DNA of 64,000 nucleotides from Burkholderia cepacia (GCF_001718835.1 NZ_CP013444.1:1674001-1738000), one strand, 5' to 3'; numbered from the stretch's first letter, positions 18,065 through 27,375 are shown. Notes: a model not told the origin generated them from the letters alone. Numbers and translations: made by a program.

Positions 18065-18407
18065 CGCCAGGCGCGCGCCGGCGCCGCGCCGAAGCAGGCG
18101 GCAGCGCGCGACGCGGGGCGCATGCACTGCCGCCGGCGTGACGCCGGATGGTTTCATCGATGCAACCGCGGCGATCGTTATGCGAAGTGGTTCTTCCCGC
18201 GATTTTTTGTAGCCGAATTTGTAGCCGAATGACGCGCGCGGGACTTCGACGCGAAGCCGCGCCCTATGATGCGTGAGCGGCGCGCGTCGTCCGGCCGACC
18301 GGCGCATCCCGCGTCCTGACCGCTCCGCGCAGCCCGTCCGTCCGCCGCGCCCCGCCTGTTTCCCGATAAGATGGCGCATGCTCCGCCCGACGCCCGCTCC
18401 GACGAAC
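18065..18407. other. Intergenic region with tandem 11-mer
   Basis: No gene is supported in these 343 bases. Around 18210-18232 the sequence tgtagccgaat occurs twice in tandem after a T-rich run, the only repeated element noticed. It could be decay of a former coding end or an integration scar. The rest is ordinary GC-rich DNA, with the promoter of the aspartoacylase gene presumably in the last 100 bases. Confidence 0.4.
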
Positions 18408-19442
18408 ATGACCGCCACTTACCAGCCCAGCAACCCCATCCACTGCGAAATCGATCTCGACGCACCAGGCAAGCACGCGGGCTACCTGCGGCTGCCGCAT
18501 TCCGTACACCGCTCGGCGTACGGCTGGCTGCCGATCCCGATCGCGTCGATTCGCAACGGCGACGGCCCGGTCGCGCTCGTGATGGCCGGCAACCACGGCG
18601 ACGAGTACGAAGGCCAGATCATCGTGTCGCAACTGATGCGCGAGATCGAGCCCGGGATGGTCAGCGGGCAGCTGATCCTGCTGCCGATGGCGAATTTCCC
18701 GGCGGCGGACGCGGGCCTGCGCGTATCGCCGCTCGACCAGGGCAACCTGAATCGCAGCTTCCCCGGCGATCCGGCCGGCACGCCGACGCAGATGATCGCC
18801 CACTACATCGAGCATGTCCTGCTGGCGCGCTCGCAGTATCTGGTCGACCTGCATTCGGGCGGCAGCTCGCTGCTGTACCAGGGCGGCAACATGCTCGCGA
18901 TCGACCCGCTCGACGCCGACGAAGCCGCGAAGCTCAACGGGCTGCTGGTCGCGTTCGGGTTGCAGAACGCGCTGCTGCACGCGCCGAATCCCGTGCACTC
19001 GGCCTCGGCCGCGCGCCGCCAGGGCGCGATCTCGATCGTGACCGAACTCGGCGGTGCCGGCATGGCCGACCCGTCGCTGATCCGGCTCGGTCGCCACGGG
19101 CTGCTGCACTACCTCGGCTACATCGGCCTGCTGCGCGGCGCGCTCGTGCCCGACGCGCCGCCCACCGTCACGCGCTTCATGCGTGTCGACGGCGATCGCC
19201 ACTTCGTCTATGCGTACGAGCGCGGGCTGTACGAGCCGCTCGTCGAACTCGGCGACCAGGTGAAGGCCGGGCAGCCGGCCGCGTGGGTGCACTTCCCCGA
19301 TACGCCGCTGCGCGAGCCGGTGCTGCACCGCTTCAAGGGCGACGGCGAAGTGGTATGCAAGCGCGTGCCCGCGCAGGTGCAGCGCGGCGATTGCCTGTTC
19401 CAGCTTGCCGAGCCGGCCGAACCGCCCAGCATCGGCCGATAG
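18408..19442 (+). CDS. Succinylglutamate desuccinylase/aspartoacylase family deacylase
   Basis: A 344-residue zinc deacylase. The zinc site is visible as NHGDEYEGQ (His and Glu) and the later His in LVDLHSGGSS. The catalytic-domain segments DQGNLNRSFPG and ISIVTELGG match the AstE/AspA family. The C-terminal beta domain contains ERGLYEPLVELGDQVKAGQPAAW, resembling the lipoyl-like domain of DoeB-type N-acetyl-diaminobutyrate deacetylases. Substrates could be N-acylated amino acids or ectoine breakdown intermediates. No ectoine genes are adjacent. Start at ATG 18408 (MTATYQPSNP); ATG 18378 is an in-frame alternative. Confidence 0.87.
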   Translation: MTATYQPSNPIHCEIDLDAPGKHAGYLRLPHSVHRSAYGWLPIPIASIRNGDGPVALVMAGNHGDEYEGQIIVSQLMREIEPGMVSGQLILLPMANFPAADAGLRVSPLDQGNLNRSFPGDPAGTPTQMIAHYIEHVLLARSQYLVDLHSGGSSLLYQGGNMLAIDPLDADEAAKLNGLLVAFGLQNALLHAPNPVHSASAARRQGAISIVTELGGAGMADPSLIRLGRHGLLHYLGYIGLLRGALVPDAPPTVTRFMRVDGDRHFVYAYERGLYEPLVELGDQVKAGQPAAWVHFPDTPLREPVLHRFKGDGEVVCKRVPAQVQRGDCLFQLAEPAEPPSIGR

Positions 19443-19509
19443 GCCAAAACCGGATCCATCCTTTTCCCATGCTGTCTGCCAGTCATGGCGGACCGCATGC
19501 GCTCGCCAT

Positions 19510-19545
19510 TAACCAACTTGACAAATTAACTTACTTGGTTATGAT
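19510..19545 (+). promoter_or_regulatory. mqsRA promoter and overlapping operator
   Basis: A near-consensus sigma70 promoter is visible: -35 TTGACA at 19518-19523, a 16-base spacer, and -10 TATGAT at 19540-19545. It is embraced by an inverted repeat TAACCAA (19510-19516) and TTGGTTA (19535-19541), which resembles the AACC/GGTT palindromes bound by MqsA in E. coli. The predicted transcription start falls at 19551-19553, on the ATG of mqsR itself, and no ribosome-binding site precedes that ATG. A leaderless toxin message is therefore suggested. Confidence 0.7.
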
Positions 19546-19550
19546 CGCAA

Positions 19551-19847
19551 ATGGAAAAGAGAAGGCCTCATTGCAAGCTGTCCCGAGTCAAAGCGCTCGT
19601 CGAGACCGGCAAGGTGCGTTTGACCGCGAGTGCGGTAATCGGCGCTCGGCAACTTGGCTTAACCGAAATGGACGCGATCGGTGTCGTGATGTCGCTGACC
19701 GACCTCGACTTTCACAAGAGCATGACGACGTACGCCGACCACACAATATGGCAAGACGTGTATCGGCGCCGCACCGTGCGTGGCGACGTGTACCTGAAAC
19801 TGACCGTGATCGACGATGTGCTGATCGTGTCTTTCAAGGAGCGATGA
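19551..19847 (+). CDS. mqsR: MqsR family toxin, mRNA interferase
   Basis: A 98-residue toxin: MEKRRPHCKLSRVKALVETG, then LTEMDAIGVVMSLTDLDFHKSMTTY and the C-terminal DVYLKLTVIDDVLIVSFKER. These are the RelE-fold landmarks of MqsR, which cleaves mRNA at GCU sites in E. coli. Length equals the E. coli protein. The gene precedes its antitoxin, the reversed order typical of mqsRA, and its stop overlaps the mqsA start by four bases. The start at 19551 is fixed by homology, yet it lies at the predicted transcription start and has no upstream ribosome-binding site. Confidence 0.93.
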   Translation: MEKRRPHCKLSRVKALVETGKVRLTASAVIGARQLGLTEMDAIGVVMSLTDLDFHKSMTTYADHTIWQDVYRRRTVRGDVYLKLTVIDDVLIVSFKER

Positions 19848-20251
19848 AAATGAAGTGTCCTGCATGCGGTGCCGCGAAGCTCGTCCGCGACACGCGCGAC
19901 ATCCCTTATACCTACAAGGGTCGATCAACGGTCGTCCCCGGCATAACGGGCGATTTTTGTCCGGCCTGCGGGGAATCGGTACTGGATCTCGACGAGGCGA
20001 CCCGTCTCGGCGAAGCGATCAGCGCGTTCAACAAGCAGGTGAACGCCACCATCGTCGACCCGAATTACATCGCGAAGGTGCGCAAGAAGCTGCGGCTCGA
20101 CCAGCGCGAGGCGGCCGAGCTTTTCGGCGGCGGCGTCAACGCGTTCTCCCGTTACGAAACAGGCAAGACGAACCCGCCGCTCGCCCTCGTGAAACTGCTG
20201 AAGATCCTCGACCGTCATCCGGACCTGCTTGCCGAAGTACGCGCGGCGTAG
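19844..20251 (+). CDS. mqsA: MqsA family antitoxin, zinc and HTH protein
   Basis: A 135-residue antitoxin. The N-terminal zinc domain has two CPxCG pairs, KCPACGAAK and FCPACGESV, about 35 residues apart, followed by a linker and a C-terminal Xre-type helix-turn-helix: KLRLDQREAAELFGGGVNAF and SRYETGKTNPPLALVKLL. This is the full MqsA arrangement: the zinc domain neutralises the toxin and the HTH binds the palindrome upstream of mqsR. Translation starts at ATG 19844 within the mqsR stop, so the antitoxin is translationally coupled to the toxin. Confidence 0.93.
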   Translation: MKMKCPACGAAKLVRDTRDIPYTYKGRSTVVPGITGDFCPACGESVLDLDEATRLGEAISAFNKQVNATIVDPNYIAKVRKKLRLDQREAAELFGGGVNAFSRYETGKTNPPLALVKLLKILDRHPDLLAEVRAA

Positions 20252-20512
20252 ACGCGCCCCCTTCGCCCGTCTACCCCACTTCCGCTGCGAGCCTTCTGAC
20301 GTCCGCCGCGAAATCCTTATCGAAATTGCTTCGTTCGCCTTTGCCGGCCGCGCCGCTAACGTGTTCAAAACGGCGGCGGCCCGCCATCCGCATCACCGCA
20401 CGATGCGCACCGGCCGCCGCCATCACGACAACCGCGTCGCGATAACGGAAGATAACGGACAGGCCATGTGCCCTAGGCCCGCAACGAACGTCCGCATCGC
20501 GCGCCCTTCGCG

Positions 20513-21073
20513 ATGCCCATGGCCACGACCGACCGCATCATCGACACGACGCCGCTCGACGTCCGCGCGCAACCGCTGATCGACGCCCTGATCGACGAGT
20601 ATTCGACCCGTTACAACGCATATCGCCCCGACAGCCACGCGTCCGCACGCGAAGAGCTCGCGCGCTACCCGGCCGAACTGTTCGCGCCGCCCGAAGGCGC
20701 GTTCGTGCTGCTGCTGCGCGACGGCGAGACGATCGGCGGCGGCGCGTTCAAGCGCTACGACGCGCAGACCGCCGAGCTCAAACGCATCTGGACCCGCGCG
20801 GACCTGCGCCGCCAGGGCCTCGCGCGGCGCATCGTCGAAGCGCTCGAAGCGCGCGCCGCGCAGCAGGGCTATCGCCGCATCTACCTGACTACCGGTTTTC
20901 GCCAGCCCGAAGCATGGGCGCTGTACGACCGCACCGGCTATACGCGGCTGTTCGATTCGTCGATCGCCCCCGAGGTGCATTACCACCTGCGGTTCGGCAA
21001 GGATCTCGCCGATCCGTCGTGCACGTCGACGCTGGCCGACCTGTGGGCGCCTGAGCCGGCGCTGCCGCGCTGA
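20513..21073 (+). CDS. GNAT family N-acetyltransferase
   Basis: A protein of 186 residues (184 if ATG 20519 is used). The acetyl-CoA pyrophosphate loop is RRQGLARRIVEALE within LKRIWTRADLRRQG, the preceding beta strand is GETIGGGAFKRYD, and the terminal strand is RIYLTTGFRQPEAWALYDRTGY. This matches small cytosolic GNAT enzymes. The substrate is unknown. It lies 54 bp upstream of the binding-protein gene at 21128 and may be the first gene of that scavenging cluster, where an N-acetyltransferase often accompanies sulfur-amino-acid uptake and LLM monooxygenases. Confidence 0.88.
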   Translation: MPMATTDRIIDTTPLDVRAQPLIDALIDEYSTRYNAYRPDSHASAREELARYPAELFAPPEGAFVLLLRDGETIGGGAFKRYDAQTAELKRIWTRADLRRQGLARRIVEALEARAAQQGYRRIYLTTGFRQPEAWALYDRTGYTRLFDSSIAPEVHYHLRFGKDLADPSCTSTLADLWAPEPALPR

Positions 21074-21127
21074 GCCGCCTGCCTTCCCATCCGACTCCGC
21101 CCTCCACGATAGAAACAGGACGCTTTC

Positions 21128-22081
21128 ATGCAACGAGCCGCTCCCTTCGCTTCCCACGTCATCCGCACGCTGGCCACCGCGTTGATCGGCCTGACCGCGT
21201 TCGCCGCGGCCGCAGTCGCGGCCGCCGCGACGTTCGACCTGAGCCCCGAGCAGCGCGGCCGCCCGCGCGGCGCCGTGAACCCGGCGGTCGAGCAGGCGTT
21301 GCCGGCCGGCTTCCGGTTCGCCGAGGCGGGCACGCTGACCATCGGCATCGCGCCGAGCCTGCCGCCGATCAGCTCGTATGCGACCGACGCGCGCACCGTG
21401 ATCGGCTTCGACGCCGACGTCGGCCAGCTCGTGTCCGACAGCCTCGGCCGCAAGCTGAAGATCGTCGCGCTCGCGTGGGCCGACTGGCCGCTCGCGCTCG
21501 AGTCCGGCAAGGTCGACGCGGTGATCTCGAACGTCACGGTCACCGAGGAGCGCAAGCAGAAATTCGACTTCTCGACCTACCGCAAGGACCAGGTCGGCTT
21601 CTACGTGCGCAACGACAGCAGGATCCCGTCGATCCGCGAGCCGAAGGACGTCGCGGGGCTGCGCGTCGTGACCGACGCGGGCACCAACCAGGAAAAGATC
21701 CTGCTCGCGTGGGATCGCGAGAACGTCGCGCACGGGCTGAAACCCGTGCAGATCCAGTACTACGACGACCAGGCGATGCGCATCGTCGCCGTGCAGTCGG
21801 GCCGCGCCGATGCCGTGTTCAGCGTGAACTCGGTGCTCGCGTACCAGAGCGCGCAGCAAGGCAAGACGCGGCTCGTCGGCGCCATCAGCGGCGGCTGGCC
21901 GCGCACCGCCGACATCGCGATCGCGACGCGCAAGGGCAGCGGCCTCGCCGAGCCGCTGACGGTCGCGCTGAACGGGTTGATCCGCAACGGCCTGTACCAG
22001 CGGATCCTCGAGCGCTGGAACCTCGCGTCCGAGGCCATCGACCAGTCGCGCACGAATCCGCCCGGGCTGCCGAAGTCCTGA
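21128..22081 (+). CDS. ABC transporter substrate-binding protein (family 3, amino-acid type)
   Basis: A 317-residue periplasmic protein with an Ala-rich signal peptide, cleavage near ALA-like residues 35-38. Family 3 landmarks are LTIGIAPSLPPISSYATD, VIGFDADVGQLVSDSLGRKL, VDAVISNVTVTEERKQKFDF and YRKDQVGFYVRNDS. It is paralogous to the protein at 26437; the two share TDARTV, WADWPL, AVISNV and the ending TNPPGLP. Its neighbours (fused permease-ATPase and LLM monooxygenases) suggest uptake of a sulfur- or nitrogen-containing amino acid derivative that is then cleaved oxidatively. Confidence 0.92.
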   Translation: MQRAAPFASHVIRTLATALIGLTAFAAAAVAAAATFDLSPEQRGRPRGAVNPAVEQALPAGFRFAEAGTLTIGIAPSLPPISSYATDARTVIGFDADVGQLVSDSLGRKLKIVALAWADWPLALESGKVDAVISNVTVTEERKQKFDFSTYRKDQVGFYVRNDSRIPSIREPKDVAGLRVVTDAGTNQEKILLAWDRENVAHGLKPVQIQYYDDQAMRIVAVQSGRADAVFSVNSVLAYQSAQQGKTRLVGAISGGWPRTADIAIATRKGSGLAEPLTVALNGLIRNGLYQRILERWNLASEAIDQSRTNPPGLPKS

Positions 22082-22126
22082 TCCGCCCGCCATCGTCAAC
22101 GTCATCCGCAGGATTCGCCGCCCACC

Positions 22127-23206
22127 ATGTCTTACTCGCTTTCGTTGCTGGACAAGAGTCCGATCGCCGACGGCGCGAGCGCCGCCGACGCGCTGCGCTT
22201 CACCACGACGCTCGCGCAGCGCGCCGAACAGCTCGGCTACGAGCGCTTCTGGGTCGCCGAGCATCACGGCACGCAGGCCTTCGCGAGCTCCGCGCCGGAG
22301 ATCGTCGTCGCGCACCTGCTCGCACATACGTCACGCATCCGCGTCGGCTCGGGCGGCGTGATGCTGCAGCACTACAGCCCGTTCAAGGTCGCCGAGACGT
22401 TCAAGGTACTGGCCGCGCTCGCGCCGGGCCGTGTCGACCTCGGCGTCGGCAAGGCGCCCGGCGGGTTGCCGCTGACCACGCGCGCACTGCAGTGGTTCCA
22501 CGACAAGGCGCGCAAGCCGGACTTCGCGGGCCAGCTCGCGGAACTCGACGCGTTTCTCGGCTGGGGCGTGGCCGAGGATCACCCGCTCGCCGGCGCGGTC
22601 GCGCTGCCCGCGCCGCCGCAGGCGCCCGAACGCATCCTGCTCGGCGGCTCGCCGGACAGCGGCGCGCTCGCCGCGCGCAACGGCTGGCGCTTCTGCTACG
22701 CGGGGCATTTCAACGGCGACGACGCGAACATCGAACGCTCGCTCGACGCGTATCGCGGCGCGGGCGGCACACGGCCGCTGGTCGCGCTGTATGCGGTGGC
22801 CGCGCCGACGCGCGACGAGGCCGAGCAACTGATCGGGCCGCTGAAGATCTTCAAGCTGCAACTCGCGGGCGGCCAGAGCTTCAACCTCCCCAGCGCGCAG
22901 GCGGCCGCCGAATTCGCGCGGCAGAGCGGCGCGTCCGACTACCGCATCGACGAGCTGCGCCCGACGGTGCTGGCCGATACCCCCGAGCGCGTGCACCAGG
23001 CGCTCGATGCACTGAGCCGGCGGCTCGACGTCGACGCGTTCGTGATCGATTCGCCGGTGACCGACTATGCGGCGCGGCTCGCATCGGCCGAATGGCTCGG
23101 CGGCGCGCTCGCGGCTACGCCCGTGGGCGACGCCGATGCCGTTGCCAACACGGTTGCCGCAGGCTTTCCCCCTTCTCACCGACACTCATCCGTGACCCGC
23201 CCATGA
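22127..23206 (+). CDS. LLM-class flavin-dependent oxidoreductase (MsnO8-like)
   Basis: A 359-residue luciferase-like protein: SLLDKSPIADG, LGYERFWVAEHHGTQAFASS, IRVGSGGVMLQHYSPFKVAE and LAPGRVDLGVGKAPGG, the signature of the group named after MsnO8. The flavin-binding TIM barrel appears complete and the C-terminus ends shortly after WLGGALAATPVG. Two-component LLM enzymes use reduced FMN supplied by a separate reductase, and no such reductase is seen nearby. Its stop overlaps the start of the next LLM gene by four bases, so the pair is coupled. Confidence 0.88.
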   Translation: MSYSLSLLDKSPIADGASAADALRFTTTLAQRAEQLGYERFWVAEHHGTQAFASSAPEIVVAHLLAHTSRIRVGSGGVMLQHYSPFKVAETFKVLAALAPGRVDLGVGKAPGGLPLTTRALQWFHDKARKPDFAGQLAELDAFLGWGVAEDHPLAGAVALPAPPQAPERILLGGSPDSGALAARNGWRFCYAGHFNGDDANIERSLDAYRGAGGTRPLVALYAVAAPTRDEAEQLIGPLKIFKLQLAGGQSFNLPSAQAAAEFARQSGASDYRIDELRPTVLADTPERVHQALDALSRRLDVDAFVIDSPVTDYAARLASAEWLGGALAATPVGDADAVANTVAAGFPPSHRHSSVTRP

Positions 23207-24552
23207 CCCGACGATCGATCCCATTCGGCCTGATGCTGCAAGGCGCAGGCAGCCACATGAACGCATGGCGGCACCCGAGCAACCCGCCGGACGCAAGCAT
23301 CAACCTCGACTTCATCACGCGCATCGCACGCAAGGCCGAGGACCACGGCGTCGCGTTCGCGTTCGTCGCGGACGGCCTCTACATCAACGAGAAGTCGATC
23401 CCGCACTTCCTGAACCGCTTCGAGCCGCTGACCGTGCTGTCGGCGCTCGCGGTCGCGACGAAGAAGATCGGGCTCGCGGGCACGATCTCGACGTCGTACA
23501 GCGAGCCGTTCACGGTCGCCCGCCAACTGGCGTCGCTCGATGCGATCAGCGGCGGGCGCGCGGGCTGGAACGTCGTGACGACGCCGCTCGAAGGCACCGC
23601 GAAGAATTTCGGCAAGGCGCATCCCGATCATGCGTTGCGCTACGAGATCGCCGACGAATACCTCGACGTCGTGCAGGGCCTGTGGGACAGCTGGGACGAC
23701 GACGCCTTCGTGCGCGACCGCGCGACCGGCCGCTTCTTCGATCGCGACAAGCTCCACACGCTCGATCACCACGGCCGCTTCTTCCAGGTCGCGGGCCCGC
23801 TGAACATCCAGCGGTCCCCGCAGGGGCAGCCGGTGATCTTCCAGGCCGGCTCCTCCGACACCGGCATCGGGCTCGCCGGCAAGTATGCGGATGCCGTGTT
23901 CACGCATTCGCCGTCGCTCGACGAAACGGCCGCGTTCACGCGCCGCGTGAAGCAGAGCGCGATCGAGCACGGCCGCCGCGCCGACGACGTGAAGATCTTC
24001 CCCGGCATCGGGCCGATCGTCGGCCGCACGGCCGCCGAGGCCGAGGACAAATACCAGGCGATCCGCGATCTGCTGACGATCGACGAGGCGCTCGCCTATC
24101 TGGGCCGCTATTTCGATCATCACGATTTCACGCAGTACGCGCTCGACGCGCCGTTCCCGGAACTCGGCGAGCTCGGCCGCAACAGCTTCCGCTCGACCAC
24201 CGACCGGATCAAGGCCGACGCGAAACAGAAAGGCCTGTCGCTGCGCGAGACGGCGCTCGCGGTCGCGACGCCGCGCCCGAACTTCATCGGCACGGCCGAG
24301 CACGTCGCCAACGAGCTGATCCGCTGGCACGACGCGGGCGCCGGCGACGGCTTCATCCTCGGCTTCCCGGTGCAGGCGCAAGGCGTCGACGATTTCGTCG
24401 AACTCGTGATCCCGGTGCTCGAGGCGCGCGGCCGTTACAGCCGCGACCTGCCCGGCGCGACGCTGCGCGACCATCTCGGCCTGCCGCGCAAGGCAAGCCG
24501 CTATGCGGCGGCCGAGGCGGAGCGCGCCACCGTGGCCGACGCGCAGGCCTGA
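23203..24552 (+). CDS. NtaA/SnaA/DszA-family flavin monooxygenase
   Basis: A 449-residue protein of the larger LLM subgroup: FGLMLQGAGSHMNAWRHP, LEPLTVLSALAV-type strand, ISTSYSEPFTVARQLASLD, SGGRAGWNVVTTPLEG, NFGKAHPDHALRYEIADEYLD and FQAGSSDTGIGLAGKYADAV. This subgroup includes nitrilotriacetate, dibenzothiophene-sulfone and alkyl-sulfone monooxygenases that cleave C-N or C-S bonds. ATG 23203 overlaps the preceding stop (ATGA). Its place between a binding protein and a transporter argues that it acts on the imported compound. Confidence 0.9.
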   Translation: MTRRSIPFGLMLQGAGSHMNAWRHPSNPPDASINLDFITRIARKAEDHGVAFAFVADGLYINEKSIPHFLNRFEPLTVLSALAVATKKIGLAGTISTSYSEPFTVARQLASLDAISGGRAGWNVVTTPLEGTAKNFGKAHPDHALRYEIADEYLDVVQGLWDSWDDDAFVRDRATGRFFDRDKLHTLDHHGRFFQVAGPLNIQRSPQGQPVIFQAGSSDTGIGLAGKYADAVFTHSPSLDETAAFTRRVKQSAIEHGRRADDVKIFPGIGPIVGRTAAEAEDKYQAIRDLLTIDEALAYLGRYFDHHDFTQYALDAPFPELGELGRNSFRSTTDRIKADAKQKGLSLRETALAVATPRPNFIGTAEHVANELIRWHDAGAGDGFILGFPVQAQGVDDFVELVIPVLEARGRYSRDLPGATLRDHLGLPRKASRYAAAEAERATVADAQA

Positions 24553-24622
24553 CGACCAGTCGGCCGGCCGCCGGCCGACTGATAGGCGGAACCACAGGAA
24601 CCGTACCGGAGCCCGTACCGAC

Positions 24623-26404
24623 ATGAGCGACACGACCCACCTCGGCGCGGCCTCGCCGCATCTTTCACCCGTTGCTCCCGCCGCGCGCGACGCCGGCACG
24701 CGTTTCCGGATCGTGCCCGCGCGGCATCGTTCGAGCGTGGCCGGCACCGTGCTCGCCGTCGCGCTGATCGCGCTCGTGCTGGTTTCGGTCATCGGCAACC
24801 CGCAATGGGGCTGGCCGGTGTTCGCCGAATGGTTCCTGTCGCCGCCGGTGCTGTCGGGGCTCGCGCGCACGCTGGTGCTGACGCTGCTCGGCGCGGTGTT
24901 CGGCTTCGTGCTCGGCGCGTTCGTCGCGCTGGCCCGGCTGTCGCGTTCGCGGCTGCTGTCGGCAAGCGCGTGGGCCTTCGTGTGGCTGTTCCGGTCGATT
25001 CCGCTGATCGTGCTGCTGCTGATCCTGAACAACCTCGGCTACCTGTACGAACACGTGCGGCTCGGCGTGCCGTTCACCGGCATCACGTTCGTCGACGTCG
25101 CGACGACCGACCTGATCAGCCCGTTCCTCGCGGCCGTGCTCGGCCTCACGCTGAACCACGCGGCGTTTTCCGCGGAAGTGATTCGCGGCGGCATTCTCGC
25201 GGTCGATCAGGGCCAGCTCGAAGCGGCGGCCGCGCTCGGCCTGCCGCGCGGCCGCCAGACCACGCGGATCGTGCTGCCGCAGGCGATGCGCGCGATCCTG
25301 CCGACCGCGTTCAACGACCTGATCTCGCTCGCGAAAGGCACGTCGATGGTCTACGTGCTCGCGATGCCCGAGCTGTTCTATACGGTGCAGGTGATCTATC
25401 GCCGCAATCTCGAAGTGATTCCGCTGCTGATGGTCGCGACCGTCTGGTATCTGATCATCCTGACCGTGCTGTCGGCGATCCAGGTGCAGGTCGAGCGGCA
25501 CTATGCGCGCGGCGCGCTGCGCAACCCGCCGCCGTCCGCCCTCACCTTCGTACTTGCTCGCGCCGGCGCGCTGTGGCGGCGGCTCGCGGCACGCAAGCCC
25601 GCCGCGGCGGCGCCGGCCGCCACCGAGGCGGCCGCGCCGCAACGGGGCGGCGAGGTCGCGGTGCACGCGGTGTCGAAGCAGTTCGGCATGCAGCGTGTGC
25701 TCGACAACGTCTCGTTCGTCGCGCCGCGCGGCAGCGTGACCGTGATCGTCGGGCCGTCGGGCTCGGGCAAGTCGACGCTGCTGCGCACGATCAACCATCT
25801 CGAACGCGTCGACGACGGCTTCATCGACATCGACGGCGAACTGATCGGCTATCGCCGCGACGGCGACGTGCTCTACGAACTGAAGGAACGCGACGTGCTG
25901 ACGCGCCGCACGGCCGTCGGGATGGTGTTCCAGAACTTCAACCTGTTCCCGCACCTGACGGTGCTCGAGAACCTGATCGAGGCGCCGGTCGCCGTCAGCG
26001 GCGCCACGCGCGACGCCGCCGAGCGCATCGCCCGCACGCTGCTCGCGCGCGTCGGTCTCGCGGACAAGGCCGATGCGTATCCGCGCCAGCTTTCCGGCGG
26101 CCAGCAGCAGCGCGTCGCGATCGCGCGGGCGCTCGCGTTGCGCCCGAAGGTGCTGCTGTTCGACGAACCGACTTCCGCGCTCGACCCGGAACTCGTGAAC
26201 GAGGTGCTCGACGTGATCAAGGAACTCGCGCGCTCGGGCACGACGCTCGTGATCGTCACGCACGAGATCGGCTTCGCGCGCGAAGTCGCGGACAACGTGC
26301 TGTTCATGGAGCGCGGGCGCATCGTCGAATCCGGGCCGCCGGCCGTCGTGCTCGACGCGCCGACGCATGCGCGCACGCGCGCGTTCCTGTCGCGGGTGCT
26401 GTGA
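24623..26404 (+). CDS. Fused amino-acid ABC transporter permease and ATPase
   Basis: A 593-residue fusion. Residues about 40-320 form a HisM-type permease with five or more membrane segments and the EAA-like loop GQLEAAAALGLPRGRQT. After an Ala-rich linker near 330-350 comes a full ATPase: Walker A GPSGSGKST, Q-loop FQNFNLFPHLTV, signature LSGGQQQRVAIARAL, Walker B VLLFDEPTSALDPE and the H-loop THEIGF. Such fusions exist but are less common than separate subunits. A homodimer would supply both permeases and both ATPases. Binding proteins are encoded on both sides (21128 and 26437). Confidence 0.93.
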   Translation: MSDTTHLGAASPHLSPVAPAARDAGTRFRIVPARHRSSVAGTVLAVALIALVLVSVIGNPQWGWPVFAEWFLSPPVLSGLARTLVLTLLGAVFGFVLGAFVALARLSRSRLLSASAWAFVWLFRSIPLIVLLLILNNLGYLYEHVRLGVPFTGITFVDVATTDLISPFLAAVLGLTLNHAAFSAEVIRGGILAVDQGQLEAAAALGLPRGRQTTRIVLPQAMRAILPTAFNDLISLAKGTSMVYVLAMPELFYTVQVIYRRNLEVIPLLMVATVWYLIILTVLSAIQVQVERHYARGALRNPPPSALTFVLARAGALWRRLAARKPAAAAPAATEAAAPQRGGEVAVHAVSKQFGMQRVLDNVSFVAPRGSVTVIVGPSGSGKSTLLRTINHLERVDDGFIDIDGELIGYRRDGDVLYELKERDVLTRRTAVGMVFQNFNLFPHLTVLENLIEAPVAVSGATRDAAERIARTLLARVGLADKADAYPRQLSGGQQQRVAIARALALRPKVLLFDEPTSALDPELVNEVLDVIKELARSGTTLVIVTHEIGFAREVADNVLFMERGRIVESGPPAVVLDAPTHARTRAFLSRVL

Positions 26405-26436
26405 CGCCCGCTTTCCTCTCCGGACCAGCGAGACAC

Positions 26437-27375
26437 ATGCCGATGATCGACCGACGCCTGTTCCTCACCGCCGCCTTCGCCGCGACGGCGTGCCTGCCGC
26501 TGCGCACGGCGTTCGCCGCCGCCGCGCTCGCGGATCTCGACCCGCGCCAGGCGGGCCGCGTGCGCGCGCCGCGCGATCCGGCCGCGATTCGCGCGGCGAG
26601 CGGCTACCGCTGGGTGCGCGACGGCGCATTCACGGTCGCGATTTCACCGCACGCGCCGCCCGTGTCGACCTACGCGACCGACGCGCGCACCGTGGTCGGC
26701 GCCGATCCCGACTATGCGCAGCTCGTCGCCGACGCGCTCGGCCGCACGCTCGCGCTGGTGCCGATCGCATGGGCCGACTGGCCGCTCGGGCTGACATCCG
26801 GCAAGTACGACGCGGTGATCTCGAACGTCGGCGTGACCGAGAAGCGCAAGGAGAAATACGATTTCACGACCTACCGGCTCGGGCTGCACGGCTTCTACGT
26901 GCGCACCGGCAGCCCGATCGCGAAGATCGCCGAGCCGAAGGACATCGCCGGCCTGCGCATCATCACGGGCGCGGGGACGAGCCAGGAGCGCATCCTGCTC
27001 GAGTGGAACAAGCGCAACGTGGCGCAGGGGCTGAAGCCGGCCGAGCTGCAATATTTCGACGACGATGCGACGTCGCGCGTCGCGCTGCTGTCGGGCCGCG
27101 CCGATGCCGAACTGAACCCGAACGCGTCGCTCGCCCATGAAGCGGCGCGGGACCGCAAGCTGCGGCGCGTCGGGCTCGTCAACGCGGGCTGGCCGGCCAA
27201 CGCCGACGTGGCGATCGCGACGCGCAAGGGCAGCGGCCTGGCCGATGCGTTGACGCTCGCCACCAATACGCTGATCGCCAATGGCCGCTACGGACAGGCG
27301 CTCGCGCGCTGGGGTTTGCAGAGCGAGGCGATCGCGCGTGCGCAAACCAATCCGCCGGGATTGCCGTCGTTCTGA
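26437..27375 (+). CDS. Second ABC substrate-binding protein (family 3), Tat-like signal
   Basis: A 312-residue protein beginning MPMIDRRLFLTAAFAATACL, a signal with adjacent arginines that could use the Tat or Sec route; ATG 26443 is an alternative start. The mature domain contains TVAISPHAPPVSTYATDART, YAQLVADALGRTL, YDAVISNVGVTEKRKEKYDF and ERILLEWNKRNVAQGLKP. It is a clear paralogue of the protein at 21128. Two binding proteins serving one fused transporter suggest two related substrates or an affinity pair. The gene follows the permease-ATPase by 32 bp, so it is probably co-transcribed. Confidence 0.92.
   Translation: MPMIDRRLFLTAAFAATACLPLRTAFAAAALADLDPRQAGRVRAPRDPAAIRAASGYRWVRDGAFTVAISPHAPPVSTYATDARTVVGADPDYAQLVADALGRTLALVPIAWADWPLGLTSGKYDAVISNVGVTEKRKEKYDFTTYRLGLHGFYVRTGSPIAKIAEPKDIAGLRIITGAGTSQERILLEWNKRNVAQGLKPAELQYFDDDATSRVALLSGRADAELNPNASLAHEAARDRKLRRVGLVNAGWPANADVAIATRKGSGLADALTLATNTLIANGRYGQALARWGLQSEAIARAQTNPPGLPSF

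Noticed and set aside
18205..18235. Tandem tgtagccgaat as a possible phage attachment site
   Set aside because: Only two 11-base copies, no integrase, tRNA or second distant copy in the window.
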